This document shows positions 30,001-39,591 of a DNA stretch of 64,000 nt, one piece after another; within the stretch, counting starts at the first letter, position 1, and each line of letters begins with the position of its first letter. The stretch comes from Flectonema sp. DT1601. Lineage: Eukaryota > Euglenozoa > Diplonemea > Diplonemida > Diplonemidae. The stretch spans positions 434,001 to 498,000 of the forward strand of contig OZ025824.1 in assembly GCA_964019425.1 (NCBI GenBank). Reading direction: 5' to 3'. The translations under genes and the position numbers were made by a program. The notes under the pieces were generated by a model. The model was not told the origin of the DNA, ran no database searches, and saw only the letters and a list, made by a program, of their open reading frames with translations.

Positions 30001-33000
30001 CTGATTCCAACAGTAGCTCTAAACTCCTCACTGAGCATAACAACAAGACATGCAAATGTTATTTGCTCTGCGATGATGAGGAGACGTGCAGAAAGACCTC
30101 GCGGGATATAATCGATAATAAGATTGTACGCAATGACGTCAATACATGTTGCTCGTAGTCTGCCTGCATTTTGTTGGCGATTTTGATCTGTTGATTCGTC
30201 TCTTTGTGATAATCCATCGACTCGTTCAACGTCTGTGAATAGCTCTGTTAGAGTTAGTAGCCAACTATTAGCATCTTGGGTTACTCTGTGTCGTAGAATC
30301 ATTCGTGAGAGAATCATGGTTAATTTAATATCTTGTCTATCACGTACAGATACATATACAGGATTACCTGGACTACACTGGGAGTATCCAAGAATTATTC
30401 TCAGACCTGAAGTTTGACTTTCCAATGACGTTGACGGCTGTGGCTTTCCTTTACTGGATCTCTGATAGAGATTGTGATAGTTGTGTAGGATTGGTATTTT
30501 ATTCTTTGATGGTTTTGAATTATTAGTTCCGAAAACATCAACATCAGCATACTGACATAAGTCTGCTGTCCGAACTGATACTCCCAATCTAATAAAAGAA
30601 TCCGATGCAACGTGAACTATCAACGATAAGTCTACATCCTTTCCTGATAATAAATAAACAAAACAAGGAGGCTTCTTTGGATAAGGAACTGAATACGGAA
30701 TCGCTTCATCCGATGGAAAGCAAAGCGGAGCAGAGATATGCGCCATAACAACAGGACAGTGAAGACCAAACGCTATAACAAATGACGGTCGTTGCCATGA
30801 TTTCAGTTCTGCAGTAGGATGGAGTAACCCTAATGGAACACCAGCTATGTAAGCATCATCATGTAAAGATGGTGTTGGGATTGGTGAGTTACCAGGTGGT
30901 GATAAGTTATCAATCAAATCAGAAATCAGATATTGCGTTAATAATAATTCATCTTTCTGTAGATAAATATTAGCAGTAGGAAAGTGAATGTTAATGAAAA
31001 CGTCGGAATACTTTTCTGCTGCATCGCGAATCACTGCTTCTTCAGCTTCAGATACGTGTGAGCAATTACGTGTTTGATGCCCTGCTAAGTCTGGATTCGA
31101 ATCAGGTTTTATTGTGATTGATATATTACTTGATCGTTGTCTTACAGAACCAGTCACACTCGCATGGTGTCCGTCACCTCTCATTGGCTTGCTTTCGAAT
31201 TGAGCAATCGTTGATTCAGAATCATTCTTTAGAAGTTGTAACTTAAGACCAGCACATGATATTTTCCAAACAGAATTCTTCTTCTCATCTTCTACACGAA
31301 TCTGACCAACTCCCGTACAAATCTTAACAGAGCTTGTACTTCTGATATCCAAGTCATCAGCGCATAGTTGTAAACCACAAGTCAGCCATCCATCTTCTTC
31401 ATGATAGTTTAGTATCGATTGTAAATACGGTCCAATTAAACTCATCTCATTTCTCTCTTGTGGATTGTAGTACACTTTGACGTGTAACTTCCCACAAATT
31501 AGGATCTCTCTTTGTACGAGTAGAGGTGAGCTTCCTAATCCTGAAACAGGTGGTACTTCTGTTTTTTTTTTGGTTTTTTGTTATTGTTTTCTTGCGCTGT
31601 TGCTTTAAACAACTTTTTTTAAAAAAAAAAAAAAAAAAAAACTCTAATGTTTTCATACGTGGAGCAGTGGGAGGTGTTGACACTGACGTTGCTGACTGTG
31701 ACGTGTGTATGGTGCTGCATCCAAAAGTTACAGAGCGAGCTAAGTGCTGAGATGGATCTTTATGATTATTGCTAGTGTTTAAATCAACACTACGATCACC
31801 ATCGGGTTGCTTCTTATATGGTGGGGGGGAACCAACAACTGGATTTGCAGAAAATCTCCGATAATTGTCCTTATGAAAAGCATCCTCAAAGTCACTAGTT
31901 GACGTACTAGAAAGAGGACTACAACTACGAGGACTGTATGTTCGTTTAGCACGAGAAGGATCAATCGACGACGGCTCACATGAACGAAACGAATCCGTCG
32001 AAAGAGTTCTTCCAACGCTTCCTTCATTAAAATCTTCAACACCTGATAACAAACAACCGTATGAGTCAATAAACTTTTTTAACAAACCACTGTATATCAA
32101 CACTCTTGGACACATTCTTATTCTAATCTGTTGTATCATATTTCCCATATCATCTCTTGTGGTGGTTGCTATTACTGTTATTCGAGGTCGTTGTTCACCA
32201 TCTTTGCCTGTTATTGGTTCAAAGTCAGCTAGTTTTCGGGAATGTAATCCACCTTCACAAACTGTTATGTCATGATTTAGCATTGAAGGGATATTGACAT
32301 CTGTATCACTTTCAGACTCAGATATCCACCGAAGGTCAACAAGACTAAAAGCAATCTCAATTCTACTTACGTGATCTTGATTTGATTCTTTTTGACCACT
32401 AACACGAACAACAACAGCAGACGATCTACCCAACTGGTTTACTTCCAGTAACAGATGCTCGGATCTAAGTTCTTTACAAGGAGATACTAATTGTGTTGCA
32501 GTAGTAGTTCGTGCCTGCTCTGGTTCACTTCCGATTTGATCCAACAAAGAATCCCAAACATCAACAGGTGGTGGTCCACTATCCCGTGGTAGGATAGCAC
32601 ATAATAAATGCATTACATGAATAGTAATATTGAATGAGTTGGTTCCTTCTTCTTGAGTATCAACGTGAGTGTCACTAACAGAGAGTAATTCAAAAATAGA
32701 TCTCAGAGTAGCCAATTGTTTCATAGTTGCGATACAATGGATACTTTGCAAGAATACAGCTAATTTAATTCCAACTCCCGAAGCACCACCATCGCTTGGG
32801 ATTGTCAAATCAATGGTATTTTGTGTATCAGCGAAACAGATGCAAACTACATCAGCAGTTGGATCAGTTGCTCGTTTAGATCCGTCTGCATATGTGCTTT
32901 CTTCAGTTGACCTCCCTCTCTGTGATCTGGGTGATATCAAAGTACTCGACAGTAAATCGGCATCACATTTAGCTGTGTATAGGTATACAATAAATGATTG

Positions 33001-33702
33001 AAATGTTAAGACTTTTCGATATGTCTTTGGACCTCCTGATGGAGTTGGTTCGGTAACCTCCTTGTCACGTAACTCAAGACATGGAACTTCAATTCGAAGA
33101 ATGTTTATTGTGTCGTGTTGAATTTGACTTGGAAACCGAACTGATATGATTCCATTTAAAACTGTTACTCTCATTCGTTGAACTGCTTTATCAATTAAAT
33201 CCTTTATCATACCTGACTGTGTGTCATCTTCATCTATGTTTGGATAGATACTTTCTGTTTCATCCTTTACTTCTGGTTGTTCTTCAAGGCTTGTTAAATC
33301 AGCTCTGGATAGATTTCCCAGTATCAGAGATCTAGCTAGGATGTCTTCTTGAACATTTCCATTACCGGATTCATGATGGTGGCCTTGTCGGTTGTTTTGT
33401 TTGGGTGGGACGTAATCTAATATTAAATCGACATCTGAAAACGTAAATTTCAAGGTCATATTTTGAATTGACCATTCTAGTTTTAATGATCCGATTCTTC
33501 CGTATGAAACTTTCACTGGAGCATCAGCTAGTATTTGTTCATTTATTATATCAGTTTCGAATTCTAAATGAGACAGTTGAACTCCCTTATTAATTGAAAA
33601 GTCATTGAATTGTTTCGGATCAAGAGATTTTAAAAATCTCTTCAACGTCCGTTTCGCTACGAAACGAAGAACTTTGTCGCCAGCCCAGTTCACAAACTGC
33701 AT
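27005..33702 (-). CDS. ATG2: Autophagy-related protein 2 (bridge-like lipid transfer)
   Basis: ATG2 is a rod that moves phospholipids from the ER to the growing autophagosome, working with ATG9 and WIPI/ATG18. Six exons join in frame: 33702-31659, 31558-28055, 27975-27846, 27772-27689, 27627-27495 and 27427-27005. They give 2105 residues, within the family range. Residues 1-110 are the chorein-N tip (INKGVQLSHLEFETDIINEQ, ADAPVKVSYGRIGSLKLEW). Near residue 1800 comes YFRKVTIGRITLKVDYNPKR, the conserved segment ahead of the ATG_C domain. That domain follows across exons 3-5 (SGVPTVRSVARIGTGAARV, TTPYNDYK, GFVREFAVEAVHLTEQAA). The middle holds low-complexity acidic inserts. Introns are 61-100 nt, and every acceptor ends AACAG. 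VPS13 is the alternative, but the DYNPKR and ATG_C features fit ATG2 better. No dedicated WIPI-binding motif was identified. Confidence 0.9.
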
Positions 33703-34475
33703 ACTACAAAAATCAAAAGTGATGGACTAATAACTCAGTGCATTGGGTGAGATAGGAGGCGGATGCTGTAAGTGGAAAAAAAAAATAATTTTTTTTTTTT
33801 AAAAGAAATACTGAAAACAAATTCTTACATTCAGAAAAAAACAATACAGTGACCTAAATCAATAAATAACAACTAAGAGGGGGGGGGACAGGGTGTTGAG
33901 TTCTTTTTTTTTTTGCTTCTCGGTTTTAAAAAAAAAGAAAATCGGGGGTTTTTTTTTTTTTTACCGGCTGAATTAATTAAAAAATTCCGGCATTGAAAAA
34001 AAAAAAAAAATTTTTTTTTTTTTTACCTGCTTCAATTCTACCACGAAAAGACGTTTATTAAGAAGAGGCCTTCTTATTCGGTTTCGTTTTTATGCTCGTT
34101 GCTAATCCAGACTGCCAGTAGTCCGAAATATGATAATACAATTGGAATTCATTTCTCAATGCTGTCAGTAGATTTTTAATCCCTTTTTTTTTTTAATCAG
34201 TACTTCATCTATATTTAATTCGCTAACGAAGGCTGGAAAAGTAAACTTAGAGCAGAAGAAGAAGAATAAGAAGAAGAAGAAAAAAAGGGGGAGTGAAACT
34301 CTATTTTTAAAAAAATATTTAAAAAAAAAAAAAAAATGCATGTTCATTCATTTATTTATTCATAACAAAGCAGGTACAACTTACAACTTGAAAAAAAGAA
34401 AGGGTTTTCAAAACACTCTCCTTGAATTAAAAAAAAAAAGAATTTTTTTTTTTGATTTATTATTTTTCAAACATA
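33703..34475. other. Intergenic, homopolymers
   Basis: No gene. T/A runs (33786, 33950, 33999-34024, 34319) and a GAAGAA-rich stretch near 34255. The 60-codon minus frame at 34165-34347 is a run artefact. Confidence 0.45.
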
Positions 34476-36647
34476 CTACAAATCTGGTAATTGAAAAGAA
34501 CTGGGTAAAATAATTACCGATTCAGGACGAGTTGTATGAATCCAGCTTAACCATTTATTTCTCTCAGCAGTATTCTCAAAGGCAACTACATAACGAGGAG
34601 TACCTGTCACAACTATAAAGATACTCTGCTCTGGATAATCTGTAGAGCCTGATTCTTCTGCACCACATCTTTCAATTTCTTCAAGCGGTATAGTGAGAGA
34701 GTCTTCGTGTTCAATCGAAATTTGGATGTGCCATTCATGAGTTAATTTAGCCCTAGCAGTACATTTCTTATAGGTGTAAGACGGGATACCTAAATGACTT
34801 TGCAACAGACAAGCAGTTGGTTCCGGAACTTGACCAACAGGAGAATTAGAATGAGTAGGAGAGTATAAAACTTCAGAAAGATTAGCAGCAGCCGGGGAGA
34901 CGGATCTTCTGGGCGATTTGCTTGAATAATTATTTCTAACTGGAGATCTACTATTGTGAAATGGAGAACCAGTATGAATGGGAGAATTAGGCTGAAATCC
35001 AGAATGAGGTGAAGAAAATAATGGCGGGCTTGCCACAGGACTTCCAGGACGAAGTGAACGGATCGACTGAGGGGATCGAACTGGAGGCGGAGGGCTTGAG
35101 AACATATCATCAACTCTAATTCTACTACCAGTACTGTATTGAACTGGTGATCTGGTCTCTCTTGGGAATCCGATGCTGGCAAGTCCTGAAGTTGGTTGCA
35201 TTTGATTATTTAGTCGACTTCTTGGTCTTGGACGTTCATAAGTACTACTCTCAACTGGAATCATTCTTCCAGCACTTTGAGCTTGTAAAGGTAACCATGA
35301 GCCTTCATCACCTGATCCAACATCACTACCGGGACCTCCTCCACCTCCTCCTCCACCACCACCTCCTCCTCCTCCACCAGACATCTTTCGATACCAAAGT
35401 GATTCTGGTTTACTAGTAGATTGATGTCCAATACTATTTGAATATTGTGAAGCTGCAAGTGGTGATGGTCTCATTGATGAGAATCCATTCTTCAAATGAC
35501 TATTAAATCCTGGAGGATGTACTGGACTCTTAACTGATGCCATACCTAGTGGTGGTTGGTTTGAGAATTTAGCACTCGGTGGACTGCTACTTGGATCAGG
35601 TCCAATAACATCACGCTCACCCCATGAGGGGAATGATTGTGAATCACTTACAGCTCTGTTACTCCAAACAACTGGTGTCGTTTCTGGATCAACTTTAGCG
35701 GAAATCCAGTCTAAGAATTCTCGTAAAGGTCCCTTTGGAGCTGCGAGTTGAGAATTTACAATCAGATCACCAGGAGAAGAGTAACCGTGTAGGGTTGCTA
35801 ACATCGTATGGATTCTCAATGCTGACGTTGCATAACCACCAGCAGAATGACCTCCCGGAGATAGATTATAAGGAAGTGATAACACACTTGGACACATTGA
35901 TAATTTTGGTTGTGGAACATCAAAGAAAATTGTTAAAGTTCTTCCTAATAGCTGTGATAATTCTCCTTGTAATTCTGATGATGTGATTGGACCTGAAGAA
36001 GAGAAGTCAGTTGGTTGGAACCCATCATGGTCAGGGTGTGCAGATATAATTAAAACTGGTTCTGATTCGTGTGAAGAAGTTTCAGTTAACCATCTGATTC
36101 CCTGAAAGATATTGTCCCTCGTTGCTGGACCATGAGCTTGAGAATGTGAACCATAGCTGCGGGTATCAGTACAGCCAAGTTTTCCAATTAGTTCAAATAC
36201 TCTACTCTCTCCATAAGAGTTACCAGCAAGAATAACAAGCGCTGGACGACCTGGACCACGTTGTGACATGGGACTACTTCCATAATATTCTTTCTCTTCA
36301 CCACCAAAATCATGATCCGTGAAATCATGAGTTGGAACATGTGTTCCTATGGATGAGTTTGCCGCCATCATCATCCGAATTAGAAAAGCAGCAAAGAGAC
36401 AAACAAGAATCAACGTCATTATACCCATACCCAACGGTAAGTAATCAGGACTATCATCTCCAAGCAGTGGAATCTCTGTAGAACTATTTGTAATACTACT
36501 TACAGTTGGTGTCGTAATTGAGACGGTGTTAGTATTTTGAGGAGTTCCTCTTATTACTGAAGTCACTGCAGTCGTTGAAAGAGTATCTGTCGAGGTAGGA
36601 GTCAGACTCTCAGTGATGGTGAGAGACAGTGATTCCGTTACTGACAT
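34476..36647 (-). CDS. Membrane-anchored metacaspase-like pseudoenzyme with PH-like C-terminus
   Basis: A single exon of 723 residues. Residues 1-66 are Ser/Thr-rich and mucin-like, followed by one TM helix (70-91). Residues 134-335 align by eye with the metacaspase p20/p10 core: GRPALVILAGNSYG, then ATRDNIFQGIRWL, SAHPDHDGF, GPITSSEL, LTIFFD, SVLSLPYNL and PVVWSN. In active metacaspases the catalytic His lies in SGHG and the Cys in DSCHSG. Here His204 is kept in SAHP, but the Cys position reads DVPQPK (243-248), so proteolysis is not expected. A Pro/Ser-rich linker with 15 consecutive Gly (424-438) leads to a beta-rich domain (about 610-715, ending AERNKWLSWIHTT) that looks like a PH domain. 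I read it as a regulatory, non-catalytic surface or endomembrane protein. The combination is unfamiliar to me. Confidence 0.75.
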   Translation of the reverse strand: MSVTESLSLTITESLTPTSTDTLSTTAVTSVIRGTPQNTNTVSITTPTVSSITNSSTEIPLLGDDSPDYLPLGMGIMTLILVCLFAAFLIRMMMAANSSIGTHVPTHDFTDHDFGGEEKEYYGSSPMSQRGPGRPALVILAGNSYGESRVFELIGKLGCTDTRSYGSHSQAHGPATRDNIFQGIRWLTETSSHESEPVLIISAHPDHDGFQPTDFSSSGPITSSELQGELSQLLGRTLTIFFDVPQPKLSMCPSVLSLPYNLSPGGHSAGGYATSALRIHTMLATLHGYSSPGDLIVNSQLAAPKGPLREFLDWISAKVDPETTPVVWSNRAVSDSQSFPSWGERDVIGPDPSSSPPSAKFSNQPPLGMASVKSPVHPPGFNSHLKNGFSSMRPSPLAASQYSNSIGHQSTSKPESLWYRKMSGGGGGGGGGGGGGGGPGSDVGSGDEGSWLPLQAQSAGRMIPVESSTYERPRPRSRLNNQMQPTSGLASIGFPRETRSPVQYSTGSRIRVDDMFSSPPPPVRSPQSIRSLRPGSPVASPPLFSSPHSGFQPNSPIHTGSPFHNSRSPVRNNYSSKSPRRSVSPAAANLSEVLYSPTHSNSPVGQVPEPTACLLQSHLGIPSYTYKKCTARAKLTHEWHIQISIEHEDSLTIPLEEIERCGAEESGSTDYPEQSIFIVVTGTPRYVVAFENTAERNKWLSWIHTTRPESVIILPSSFQLPDL

Positions 36648-37255
36648 TGCTGACCCTTCTCATATAGGCTGTGGATAAAAAAAAATATTTATAATATAAA
36701 AAAAAAGAATGATTTTTTTTTTTTTTTTTAATCATTGAATTTCAAATTTAAAATATACAAAATCCATTATTGTTATTCCATAATTGTAAATATAAATAAT
36801 AATAATTAATTTTTTTTTTTTAATTTTTTTTTTTTTGTTCGATCAAAATAATTTTTTTTTTAATGTGTAGTGGGCTAGATTAAAGGTCTTCCTAATACGA
36901 TATTAATTATAGTTTAGTTTAGTTAGCAAAATACAATTATGTTTTTCTAAAAAAAGAAAAGACGAAGAAAAAAGTACTAACATCAGCTTGAGTTGAGGTA
37001 CTCACCTTTAAGGTGGTGTAACCCGTTGCTCGAAAAAAAAGTAGCGTTCATTCCTAAGTCAAGGATGTACGTTAAAAGAATAAATATAAATTATAAGAAA
37101 TGTTGAGAGCACATCAAAAGTTTTCCTGAAATAGAAAATAGAAGTCTGCTACGTAACCTATCGTGGATCGCTCATCTGGTAAACTACGGCCCAACTGGTC
37201 ACCGAGAAGATTACTTATTCAGCTTCCACGCTTAGCTACGAGACTGAGAACTGCC
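36648..37255. other. Intergenic, AT-rich
   Basis: No gene. Contains T runs and TTAGTTAGCAAAATACAA near 36920, a fragment shared with the R5 repeats near 61810 and 62880. Confidence 0.45.
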
Positions 37256-38518
37256 CTACGAAGTAACTCTTGTAATATAAAAACACATAATCATAGCAAA
37301 GGGTACACAGTACACAGGAGAGAATATAATATAACCAGGTATCGACATGAAGTCGAAATTAACAGACAAGAGAACTAAGAAGAAGCAAAGCAAAATACAA
37401 AAAGCCCTCAGAGACACTATTATCGATTCATTTTCTCTACAGGGATAAACAGGTATCCAAGAACAAAATGCAAAGTGAAGAGGAAGGAATGAAATTGAAA
37501 AATTTATAACACCCGAAGTGCTAAACAACAACGCAACAGAAAATATCAACAGAGAAAATACGATAAAGAAATTTATAAAACGTTGACTACAACTGCGATG
37601 ACCTTCTTTGTGAAGAATTGAAACTAAATTAAGTCCCCTGAGAGTCTGATACACAGAACACTTATGCAAATAATATTCACTAACCAGTAAGACTATAAGA
37701 GAGAACACCATTCCGACCCATAGCGGAGATAAAACAATTAACCAAGAACAATCCCAACTTGAATACTTCAAGGCTGACAAGATTCCTGACCCCGCCAAAC
37801 CATACAGCAATCCGCAGATGAAAAGTAAATCTAATTTTGAAGATACACATGTCAACAGCGGCATTAATCTCTTTCGTTCTTGAGTAGTCAATTCCGATAT
37901 AACCGTATAGTTTGCCTGTACTTCTGTGCTATTCCACTGAATGTCAGCTAATTCAGAAATCACAACAACCATAAGACAGAAAACACAACCAGCAGCGTAT
38001 ATAGCGATCGGTAAACACCAATAAATAACTGACTTGGAAAGACTATTCGACGTGACGGAGAATCCAACAATAAATAATTGAACCCAAAATATGATCGGTG
38101 AAATAGCCAAAATCATATAAAAGGAAAGCCTCAATTTGTTTGACAATTGATCAATACTGGTGGCATGTTTAGAAATGAAGAAATATCGTAGTAGGTAACG
38201 ATAAGCTTCGTGTAATTCTTCAGATGTGTTTTTCAAATTCTTATTCACTACTATCCGGTTCATGGTCATTTCATGTCCCATGCGACTGTTTACAGTTTGA
38301 GATATGATTTTGTTCCAGAATTTTAGATTTGGTGGGCAATTCACAGTTTTAGAACACCTCCATGATCTGCAAACACCCATAGCCTGAGTAACCTCTTCAG
38401 GTGTAATAAATCTCATCATAACAATAAGGACGTCAAGAGGGAACACGCCATTGAATGAAACCGATTCTGTCCAAACAGAACTGACTGTTGGAGACAACGG
38501 TAAGTCATTTATCATCAT
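37256..38518 (-). CDS. F-box protein fused to multipass TMEM185-like membrane domain
   Basis: A single exon of 420 residues. Residues 25-53 (FPLDVLIVMMRFITPEEVTQ and MGVCRSWR) fit an F-box, the Skp1-binding module of SCF ubiquitin ligases. From about residue 130 there are eight or so hydrophobic helices. WLIVLSPLWVGMVFSLIVLLV is split as helix plus the W/SPLW motif typical of the TMEM185 (fragile-X-F associated) membrane family, although overall similarity is loose. The protein could anchor an SCF ligase on a membrane, perhaps for ER or plasma-membrane protein turnover; this is inference. The start is the first of two ATGs (MMIN), next to a TTAGAAG. No intron is needed. The C-terminus ITRVTS has no known retrieval signal. 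Confidence 0.7.
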   Translation of the reverse strand: MMINDLPLSPTVSSVWTESVSFNGVFPLDVLIVMMRFITPEEVTQAMGVCRSWRCSKTVNCPPNLKFWNKIISQTVNSRMGHEMTMNRIVVNKNLKNTSEELHEAYRYLLRYFFISKHATSIDQLSNKLRLSFYMILAISPIIFWVQLFIVGFSVTSNSLSKSVIYWCLPIAIYAAGCVFCLMVVVISELADIQWNSTEVQANYTVISELTTQERKRLMPLLTCVSSKLDLLFICGLLYGLAGSGILSALKYSSWDCSWLIVLSPLWVGMVFSLIVLLVSEYYLHKCSVYQTLRGLNLVSILHKEGHRSCSQRFINFFIVFSLLIFSVALLFSTSGVINFSISFLPLHFAFCSWIPVYPCRENESIIVSLRAFCILLCFFLVLLSVNFDFMSIPGYIIFSPVYCVPFAMIMCFYITRVTS

Positions 38519-38690
38519 CTTCTAACGGTTTAGGAGGGCATGATTAATATTATATTCGTTTTTGTGTAAGTTCCCTGATTGAGAAAAAGCTGATAGTCAA
38601 ACTTAGAATCGTTTAATAATGTGACTATTAACGTAACCAATAATACAATCATTTACACGTCAGTAATAAAGACAAGGCTGGCTGACTAAA

Positions 38691-38835
38691 GGATCCTGCT
38701 GCAGGTTCACCTACAGCAACCTTGTTACGACTTTTGCTTCCTCTAGCTGAGAAATATTGCTGGGATTCGAAACGCTCTAAGCGGTTGCCCCGCAGAGAGC
38801 TCTCTCTCCCACAGTTCTATCCCGCAGTAGATTGG
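38691..38835 (-). rRNA. Truncated 18S rRNA 3'-end fragment
   Basis: On the minus strand the segment reads GAGGAAGCAAAAGTCGTAAC, then AAGGTTGCTGTAGGTGAACC, then TGCAGCAGGATCC. This is the universal helix 44/45 end of small-subunit rRNA. The helix-45 arms GCTG and CAGC pair perfectly, whereas most eukaryotes have TCCG and CGGA there. The differences are therefore compensatory, not random decay. Upstream of this, about 80 nt can be read as the two strands of helix 44, but the universal GTACACACCGCCC is absent and the rest of the 18S is missing. No ITS or 5.8S follows. It is a stray copy of the end of a divergent 18S gene, with no sign of function. Confidence 0.75.
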
Positions 38836-39134
38836 TAAAGAAACTAAAAACACAACGAAACAAACAAAACAAAAAAAAAGGAAGAAATTCGGCACTAAAT
38901 GCAACCATCTCTCCCTCGCGTAAAGTCTTTTTTTTTTTTTTTTGGGGGGGGGAAAAACCCCTGCCGAGAAACTTTTCTTTTTTCTTTTATTTTATCTTGT
39001 AGCAGAGCGGTTAACTACTTCGCGGATTCACTTATCTTTTCCATTAACAAACAAAAAGCTAATAAAAACGTTATATTGAGATGAAGAAAAAGGAGAAGGC
39101 AAAAAAAAAAAAAAAAAAACCATTCAGATAAAGC

Positions 39135-39270
39135 ATAATATTTTGTTGATCGCAGACAGTATTACTGGCGCACGGGGGAAAATAGATAACTTTTTGACAT
39201 AATAAATAAAACGGCTCTTAATCTGAATAGTTTCTTCTCCGACTTCATCGGTGCAAAAAAAAAAAAAAAG
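39135..39270 (+). repeat. R3 repeat, isolated copy with poly(A) end
   Basis: GCAGACAG through CACGGGGGAAAATAGATAAC and then TTTCTTCTCCGACTTCATCGG, followed by a run of 15 A. It matches the ends of the tandem copies near 60250-60345 and 60475-60560. A small hairpin (CCGA..TCGG) followed by poly(A) suggests a retroposed short element. Confidence 0.7.
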
Positions 39271-39591
39271 AAAAGAAATAGTGCGCAAGCCACAGTGATC
39301 CCATTCGGGAGTAAGTTTTTTTTAATATTTTTTAAAAAAAAAAAAAAAAAAAAAAACACACACGTTTTTACCGCTTAATATAATTATTTCTGCCTTTTAA
39401 AAAAAACCGTGATGAGCAATAGTAATAAAAGGGAATTTTAAAAAAAAAATTGAATTTCAACCAGAGAGATTGGAAGATTATCTAAATAGTTATTGTTTGC
39501 GTACATTTGGCGATAACAACGCAATACCCGTAATTAATAATTTCTAACAGCCAACTGGCTTCAGTCTATTAAATTAAAAAAAAAAAAAAGT

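Larger units (their letters stand above)
38519..39591. other. Intergenic containing rRNA fragment and R3 repeat
   Basis: No protein gene. Contains the 18S rRNA fragment (38691-38835), an R3 repeat end (39135-39270) and A/T runs. Confidence 0.5.

Noticed and set aside
34165-34347. 60-codon minus frame
   Set aside because: Phe/Lys runs from homopolymers.
38760-38835. tRNA-like GGATTCGAAAC near the rRNA fragment
   Set aside because: No cloverleaf could be drawn; it fits better as part of 18S helix 44.
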